The notes beneath the pieces are model-generated. The model searched no databases, was not told the origin of the DNA, and saw only the letters and a list, made by a program, of their open reading frames with translations. Below are positions 6,656 through 10,246 of a DNA stretch of 10,246 nucleotides, one piece after another. How positions within the stretch are numbered: position 1 is the stretch's first letter; each line of letters starts with the position of its first letter. The DNA is from Verrucomicrobiota bacterium (GTDB taxonomy: Bacteria; Verrucomicrobiota; Verrucomicrobiia; Limisphaerales; JAHEOI01). The stretch lies in NCBI GenBank assembly GCA_018610125.1, contig JAHEOI010000005.1, forward strand, positions 1 through 10,246, given 5' to 3'. The position numbers and the translations under genes were made by a program.

Positions 6656-7830
6656 TCGAGCTCGAGAACGTCATCAAAGTCTTTCCGGATGGGACGGAGG
6701 CTGTGAAGGATCTTTCCTTGAAGGTTCCCAGGGGAGAAATCTGCGTGTTGATCGGACCGTCCGGCTGCGGGAAAACCACCTCGATGAAGATGATCAACCG
6801 TCTGATCCCGATAACATCCGGAAAGATCTACGTCAATGGCCAGGATATCCAAACATTTAACCCGCAAGATCTCCGACGAAACATCGGATACGCCATTCAA
6901 CAGGTCGGCCTCTTCCCGCATATGACAGTCCGCGAGAACATCGAAGTGGTCCCGAAATTGCTCGGTTGGTCCAAGCAGGAACGGTTGAAGCGCGCACGGG
7001 AACTGCTCGACATGGTAGGCATGGATCCGGATACCTACTTAGATCGCCATCCAAGCGAACTCTCGGGCGGTCAACAACAGAGAATCGGCGTTGCACGCTG
7101 TTTAGGGGCCGATCCTCCGAACCTCCTCATGGACGAGCCCTTTGGCGCCATTGACCCGATCACCCGAGAGAAACTGCAGGATGAGTTCCTCAGGATTCAA
7201 GATGAAATCCAGAAAACGATCATTTTCGTGACGCATGACATCGATGAAGCACTCAAAATGGGGGATCGCATTGCTCTGATGAGCGAGGGTGAGCTCATCC
7301 AATATTCAACCCCGCCTGAGCTCCTCGCGAATCCCGCCAACGACTTTGTCCGGGACTTTGTGGGGGCCGATCGAGCGCTCAAGGAGTTGCGTCTCCTTCG
7401 GGTGGAGGAGGTCATGAATCCGACCCCCCCAACCGTTGATGCCAATGACAGCTTCCAAGTGGCTCGAGAGAAATTCGAACGTGAAGACCAGCAAACGGGT
7501 CGCCTTCGCCGGTACATGCTTGTCGTTGAGGGGGACCACTTCCGAGGTTGGGTGGATCGCCACGATTTGGATGGACAGCCCGAGGACGGCCACGTTCGCG
7601 ATGTGATCATAAAGTCTGCCGCGACCGCCGGGCCTGACATGTCCATGAATCAGGCCATGGCCACCGTCCTGAGCAATGCCATCGGTAACCTGGCTATTAC
7701 CGATGAGCAGAACCGCCTACTAGGTTTGTTGACGTTCAACTCCATCCGACGCGTGATGGCGCAAAGTTACACGGGCGAAGAAGCGGCGGAGCCGACTGAC
7801 GACGACACGTTGGAGACCGAAGAGCTATGA
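6652..7830 (+). CDS. Osmoprotectant ABC transporter ATP-binding protein with CBS domains (OpuCA/OsmV-like)
   Basis: A 392-residue ATPase powering the importer from the cytoplasmic face. Seen: Walker A GPSGCGKT (35-42), Q-loop Gln at 83-84, signature LSGGQ (137-141), Walker B LLMDEP (158-163), and the switch His195 in FVTHD. After the nucleotide-binding domain, residues about 250-375 form a tandem CBS region (VEEVMNPTPPTVDAND, then LRRYMLVVEGDHFRGWVDR, and a second unit ending NRLLGLLTFNSIRRVM). In OpuA and OpuC relatives such CBS pairs gate transport in response to ionic strength or cyclic di-AMP; whether this one does is inference. The acidic tail after 375 (EEAAEPTDDDTLETEEL) resembles the anionic tails of osmosensing homologues. 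ATGA overlaps join it to both flanking permease genes. Confidence 0.95.
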   Translation: MIELENVIKVFPDGTEAVKDLSLKVPRGEICVLIGPSGCGKTTSMKMINRLIPITSGKIYVNGQDIQTFNPQDLRRNIGYAIQQVGLFPHMTVRENIEVVPKLLGWSKQERLKRARELLDMVGMDPDTYLDRHPSELSGGQQQRIGVARCLGADPPNLLMDEPFGAIDPITREKLQDEFLRIQDEIQKTIIFVTHDIDEALKMGDRIALMSEGELIQYSTPPELLANPANDFVRDFVGADRALKELRLLRVEEVMNPTPPTVDANDSFQVAREKFEREDQQTGRLRRYMLVVEGDHFRGWVDRHDLDGQPEDGHVRDVIIKSAATAGPDMSMNQAMATVLSNAIGNLAITDEQNRLLGLLTFNSIRRVMAQSYTGEEAAEPTDDDTLETEEL

Positions 7831-8573
7831 GGCGATACATCGCCTTTGTCGTTCTTCTCGGCCTTTTGCTCGGTGTGCTCGTCTGGGTAACGAGTTTCGT
7901 CACCGAAGCCCAAGGCCTCATGAACCCACTCGCATGGGAAGAGATCTACGATCTCACGATCGAGCACATTCAGATGGTCGTTGTTGCTGAGGCGATTGCG
8001 ATCGCGATCGGGGTGCCGCTCGGCATCCTGATTGCCCTTCCCCAGTTTCGGGCATTATCGCCTCCGGTGCTCGGGTTTGCGGGGGTGGGCCAAAGCGTTC
8101 CGAGCTTGGCCGTCATCGCCATAATGTCCCCCATCTTCGCCCTATTAAGCTTGAATAGCACGGGGTATTGGCCTGTCGTCGTGGCACTCATCATCTATGG
8201 CTTAATGCCGATTATTCGCAACGCGTTTGCCGGGATGAGCAACGTCGATCCCGCTCTCATTGAAGCCGGTCGAGGGATGGGAATGACCCAAGGCCAGATT
8301 ATCCGACAAGTTCAAATCCCCATTGCGATCAGTGTGATTGTCGCCGGGATCCGTACATCCACAACGCTCAACGTCGGAGCCGCCACGCTAGGCGTTCTCA
8401 ATGGTGCTGGGGGGCTTGGTGAACCGATATTGTCCGGGATGGCCACGTCAACCTATCTGGTCACGTTGCAAGGGGGAGCGGCGGCAGCCGCTTTGGCCGT
8501 GATCGTGGATCGTTTAATTGGAGGTGTAGAGTCCTGGCTCACGCCAAAGGGACTCCTCGTCGCGCAGTCATAG
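7827..8573 (+). CDS. Osmoprotectant ABC transporter permease (OpuBD/OpuCD/OsmY-like)
   Basis: A 248-residue second permease of the importer. It differs from the first in having an extra N-terminal hydrophobic segment (residues 4-25). Further segments lie near 48-70, 82-108, 114-131, 164-192 and 215-228. The EAA loop is at 146-176 (EAGRGMGMTQGQI, then QVQIP), and the block NGAGGLGEPILSG (192-204) parallels that of the first permease, so the two probably form a heterodimeric channel. The start overlaps the ATPase stop by four bases. The binding-protein gene follows after about 100 bases containing a short hairpin, as is common where the binding protein is made in excess. Confidence 0.93.
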   Translation: MRRYIAFVVLLGLLLGVLVWVTSFVTEAQGLMNPLAWEEIYDLTIEHIQMVVVAEAIAIAIGVPLGILIALPQFRALSPPVLGFAGVGQSVPSLAVIAIMSPIFALLSLNSTGYWPVVVALIIYGLMPIIRNAFAGMSNVDPALIEAGRGMGMTQGQIIRQVQIPIAISVIVAGIRTSTTLNVGAATLGVLNGAGGLGEPILSGMATSTYLVTLQGGAAAAALAVIVDRLIGGVESWLTPKGLLVAQS

Positions 8574-8625
8574 CCGATAGTCAAAGGGAGGTGATTCCAG
8601 TAATCAGTGCAGCAGCGAGCCCATC

Positions 8626-8641
8626 GAGGCAACAAAGCCTC
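8626..8641 (+). other. Intercistronic mini-hairpin before the binding-protein gene
   Basis: GAGGC-AACAAA-GCCTC is a 5-bp stem 34 bases before the binding-protein ATG. It may act as an mRNA processing or stability element allowing extra expression of that protein. Evidence is weak. Confidence 0.25.
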
Positions 8642-8657
8642 ACAAGCACAATCAGAC

Positions 8658-8664
8658 AAGGAGG
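8658..8664 (+). promoter_or_regulatory. Ribosome binding site of the binding-protein gene
   Basis: AAGGAGG ten bases before the ATG at 8675. It decides that start over the upstream in-frame GTG at 8591, which would place 28 residues ahead of the signal peptide. GTG at 8669 is in frame and remains possible, adding two residues. Confidence 0.7.
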
Positions 8665-8674
8665 TACAGTGACC

Positions 8675-9688
8675 ATGAAACGTGTGTGTGTTGGTGTAGT
8701 CGCTCTCGCTCTGCTTTTCGTGCTGGGAAGCACGTCACTCCAAGCTCAACAGGACGATGTGGACATTAATGTCGTGGCCAAGAACTTCACCGAGGAGTTC
8801 ATCATGGGCCAGCTCCAAAAGTTGGCCCTCCAAGCCGCTGGATTTAGCAACGTGAGCGTTACGGATGGGCTCTCTTCAACGGCACTGCGTGACGCGATGG
8901 AATCAGGCGATGGCAACCTCGCCATGGACTACACCGGCACGACCTTCGGAACTCATCTGGGACTGGAGCTCAAGCCTGGCCTATCGCCTGACTTCGTCTA
9001 TCAAAAAATGGCTCAGGTGGATCTCGCTAATGGCTTCGTCACGCTTGACAGGTCCGAAGGGCACAACACCTTCGCCATGGCCGCTACAGCCAACTTCGCC
9101 CAGAACCCAGGAGACTTCGATTCCGTCAATACCGTCCCGGATGAAGTGGAACTGCCCGTTGACACGATGCCCGAACTCGCTGCGCTCTACAATGCCAATG
9201 ACGGGAGCATTCCCGCCATTATCGACCTCGAATTTGCTGAGCGCGACGACGGCCTTAAGCTGTTGCAGCGGGTCTACGAGTTTGAGATCTCCGACGATGC
9301 CCTCACCAAGGCCTCGGTCGGTAAGTCGCTGCAAGCTTTGGCGAACAATGAATTTCCCGTCGGCATGGTCTTTGCCACCGATCCGGCCATCGCAGAAAAC
9401 AACTTCACCACAATGGCCGATACTAGCAGGGCCTTCCCACCGTTTGATCAATATGCCTATGCAAGTTCAGAGCTGATTGCCGAAGCTCCCGGCGTGGCAA
9501 CGGCCATCAACAACATGATATCTTGCTTCCCCGGCGGCATTGGCGAGGATTGGTCCATCGAGTTGCGCAATGAAAGCCAAACAGTGTGGCGGAATCTGAA
9601 CGCTCAAGTTGCCGTCGAGGACAAATCTCCGGAAGAAGCTGCAAGAAGCTTCCTCGAAGACTGCGATGCTGTGGATCTCTCTAGCTGA
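8675..9688 (+). CDS. Periplasmic osmoprotectant substrate-binding protein (OpuAC domain; OpuCC/OsmX/YehZ-like)
   Basis: A 337-residue extracytoplasmic receptor for the importer. Residues 1-24 are a Sec signal peptide (MKR, hydrophobic core 6-18, cleavage after LQA), with no lipobox Cys at the cleavage site, so the mature protein is probably soluble in the periplasm. Mature features of the OpuAC/ProX-like family are VVAKNFTEEFIMG (33-45), GLSSTALRDAMESGD (65-79), the DYTGT motif (85-89), and the C-lobe FATDPA (233-238) and PPFDQYA (255-261). In this family aromatic residues around such positions form the cage that holds the quaternary ammonium group; which ones do so here cannot be told by eye. 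Cys284 and Cys330 could form a disulfide. It is the last gene of the operon and is followed by a strong hairpin. Betaine, choline, carnitine, ectoine or DMSP are all possible ligands. Confidence 0.93.
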   Translation: MKRVCVGVVALALLFVLGSTSLQAQQDDVDINVVAKNFTEEFIMGQLQKLALQAAGFSNVSVTDGLSSTALRDAMESGDGNLAMDYTGTTFGTHLGLELKPGLSPDFVYQKMAQVDLANGFVTLDRSEGHNTFAMAATANFAQNPGDFDSVNTVPDEVELPVDTMPELAALYNANDGSIPAIIDLEFAERDDGLKLLQRVYEFEISDDALTKASVGKSLQALANNEFPVGMVFATDPAIAENNFTTMADTSRAFPPFDQYAYASSELIAEAPGVATAINNMISCFPGGIGEDWSIELRNESQTVWRNLNAQVAVEDKSPEEAARSFLEDCDAVDLSS

Positions 9689-9719
9689 GTGAGATCGCGC
9701 AACAACGAAACGGATGACG

Positions 9720-9756
9720 GGCTGAGGGGGAAGGTGTTCTGCCTTCCCCCTCAGCC
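9720..9756 (+). terminator. Strong hairpin ending the importer operon (no T tract)
   Basis: GGCTGAGGGGGAAGG (9720-9734), a 7-base loop TGTTCTG, then the exact reverse complement (9742-9756): a perfect 15-bp GC-rich stem starting 32 bases after the binding-protein stop. No T run follows on either strand, so it may work as a non-canonical terminator or as a 3' mRNA stabiliser. The octamer ATGACGGG occurs on both sides (9714-9721 and 9758-9765). Confidence 0.7.
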
Positions 9757-10073
9757 TATGACGGGTAACACGCCTGAAATTGCGGATCCCTGGCGGCGAT
9801 TGACGTTTATGGTCAATGACGAGCCCAGTATGTGCCGACATGGATGACAGCCAGAGCCTTGGCGTCAGGCACTTTGGAGTTACCTCCATGAGAAGGCCCA
9901 CTTTGTCAACTGCCATAGGACGGTTGAGGGCGAGTCCCCTACCTTGCCTCCATTCGCAGTCTCGGTGAGCCCCATTGGGCTCGCTACATGCTGATGTCTG
10001 TCCCGTTCGGACGCTGCAATCCGCTTGTCGGCCTCGTAGGCTCGCGTCAACTGCGCGGTCGGGGCCTGCACCC
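9757..10073. other. Non-coding stretch between the operon hairpin and the transposase remnant
   Basis: No convincing gene is seen here. It holds two inverted repeats: ATTGAC-N7-GTCAAT (9799-9817) and GAGCCC-CATT-GGGCTC (9967-9982). Short open frames on the minus strand have no recognisable motifs. Part of this stretch probably belongs to the insertion sequence whose transposase ends at 10074, but its terminal repeat cannot be placed because the other end is outside the window. Confidence 0.5.
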
Positions 10074-10246
10074 CTAAGACTGTACCACCCGAAAGTAGAG
10101 ACCGTTCTTCCGGTTGCGATCCTTGCCCCTCTGATGGGTTGAGGGCTGTCCCCGCTCCAACAACGGGATCCGCACGCCGTCGCGGAACTCCGCCGGCGTC
10201 AAATAGCCCAACGAGCTATGCGGACGCCGCTCATTGTATCGCCGAC
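10074..10246 (-). CDS. IS3-family transposase (OrfB/integrase core), C-terminal fragment
   Basis: The last 56 codons of an insertion-sequence transposase, open to the window edge on the minus strand and ending in TAG at 10074-10076. The translation contains RRYNERRPHSSLGYLTPAEF, the hallmark C-terminal end of the rve-type (DDE) transposase of IS3-family elements, followed by a basic tail (HQRGKDRNRKNGLYF). The catalytic residues lie upstream and out of the window. Whether the element is intact cannot be judged from here. Its orientation is opposite to the importer operon, so its 3' end faces the operon's end. Confidence 0.85.
   Translation of the reverse strand, partial: RRYNERRPHSSLGYLTPAEFRDGVRIPLLERGQPSTHQRGKDRNRKNGLYFRVVQS

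Noticed and set aside
8591..8674. GTG start at 8591 for the binding protein
   Set aside because: It would place 28 non-homologous residues before a good signal peptide, and the purine-rich stretch directly abuts the GTG, leaving no spacing; AAGGAGG before 8675 fits better.
9467..9916. 149-codon minus-strand frame across the end of the binding-protein gene
   Set aside because: It overlaps the coding sequence and hairpin of the importer operon and shows no domain.
9880..10071. 63-codon minus-strand frame just after the transposase stop
   Set aside because: No recognisable motif and no ribosome site; it is probably non-coding DNA at the end of the insertion sequence.

Overview
The window comes from a bacterium with moderately high GC, probably Gram-negative: the one substrate-binding protein has a plain Sec signal peptide with no lipobox. 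The phylum cannot be fixed by eye. The content suggests an organism that imports and breaks down methylated amines or osmolytes such as betaine, dimethylglycine, sarcosine or sulfonium compounds.

Layout. (1) Positions 1-2360, plus strand: two tandem paralogous FAD-dependent amine/amino-acid oxidases (DAO superfamily); the first lacks its 5' end at the window edge. (2) 2374-3480, minus: a secreted parallel beta-helix protein, convergent with the oxidases. (3) 3614-4777, minus: a GcvT-family, folate-type aminomethyltransferase/demethylase-like protein, preceded by a palindromic candidate operator. (4) 5067-5780, minus: a stand-alone class I glutamine amidotransferase with an intact Cys-His-Glu triad. 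(5) 5781-5971: a divergent intergenic region with a very good sigma-70 promoter and a dense cluster of inverted and direct repeats around its -35 box. (6) 5972-9688, plus: a four-gene ABC importer of the OpuB/OpuC/OsmU (glycine betaine/carnitine/choline) family in the order permease, ATPase with CBS domains, permease, binding protein, closed by a strong hairpin. (7) 9757-10073: no convincing gene. (8) 10074-10246, minus: the C-terminal end of an IS3-family transposase running out of the window.

Working model (inference). The importer brings in a quaternary or methylated osmolyte. The oxidases oxidatively demethylate an N-methylated product, and the GcvT-like protein transfers the one-carbon unit to tetrahydrofolate. 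This would be a split version of the DAO+GcvT fusion seen in dimethylglycine and sarcosine dehydrogenases. The GcvT-like protein also shares sequence features with DmdA (DMSP demethylase) and has Asn-Asn where canonical T-proteins have Asp-Asp, so its substrate is open. The roles of the amidotransferase and the beta-helix protein are not explained by known pathways of this type. The most unusual points are the operator cluster, the altered GcvT active-site position and the unassigned amidotransferase transcribed divergently from the importer.
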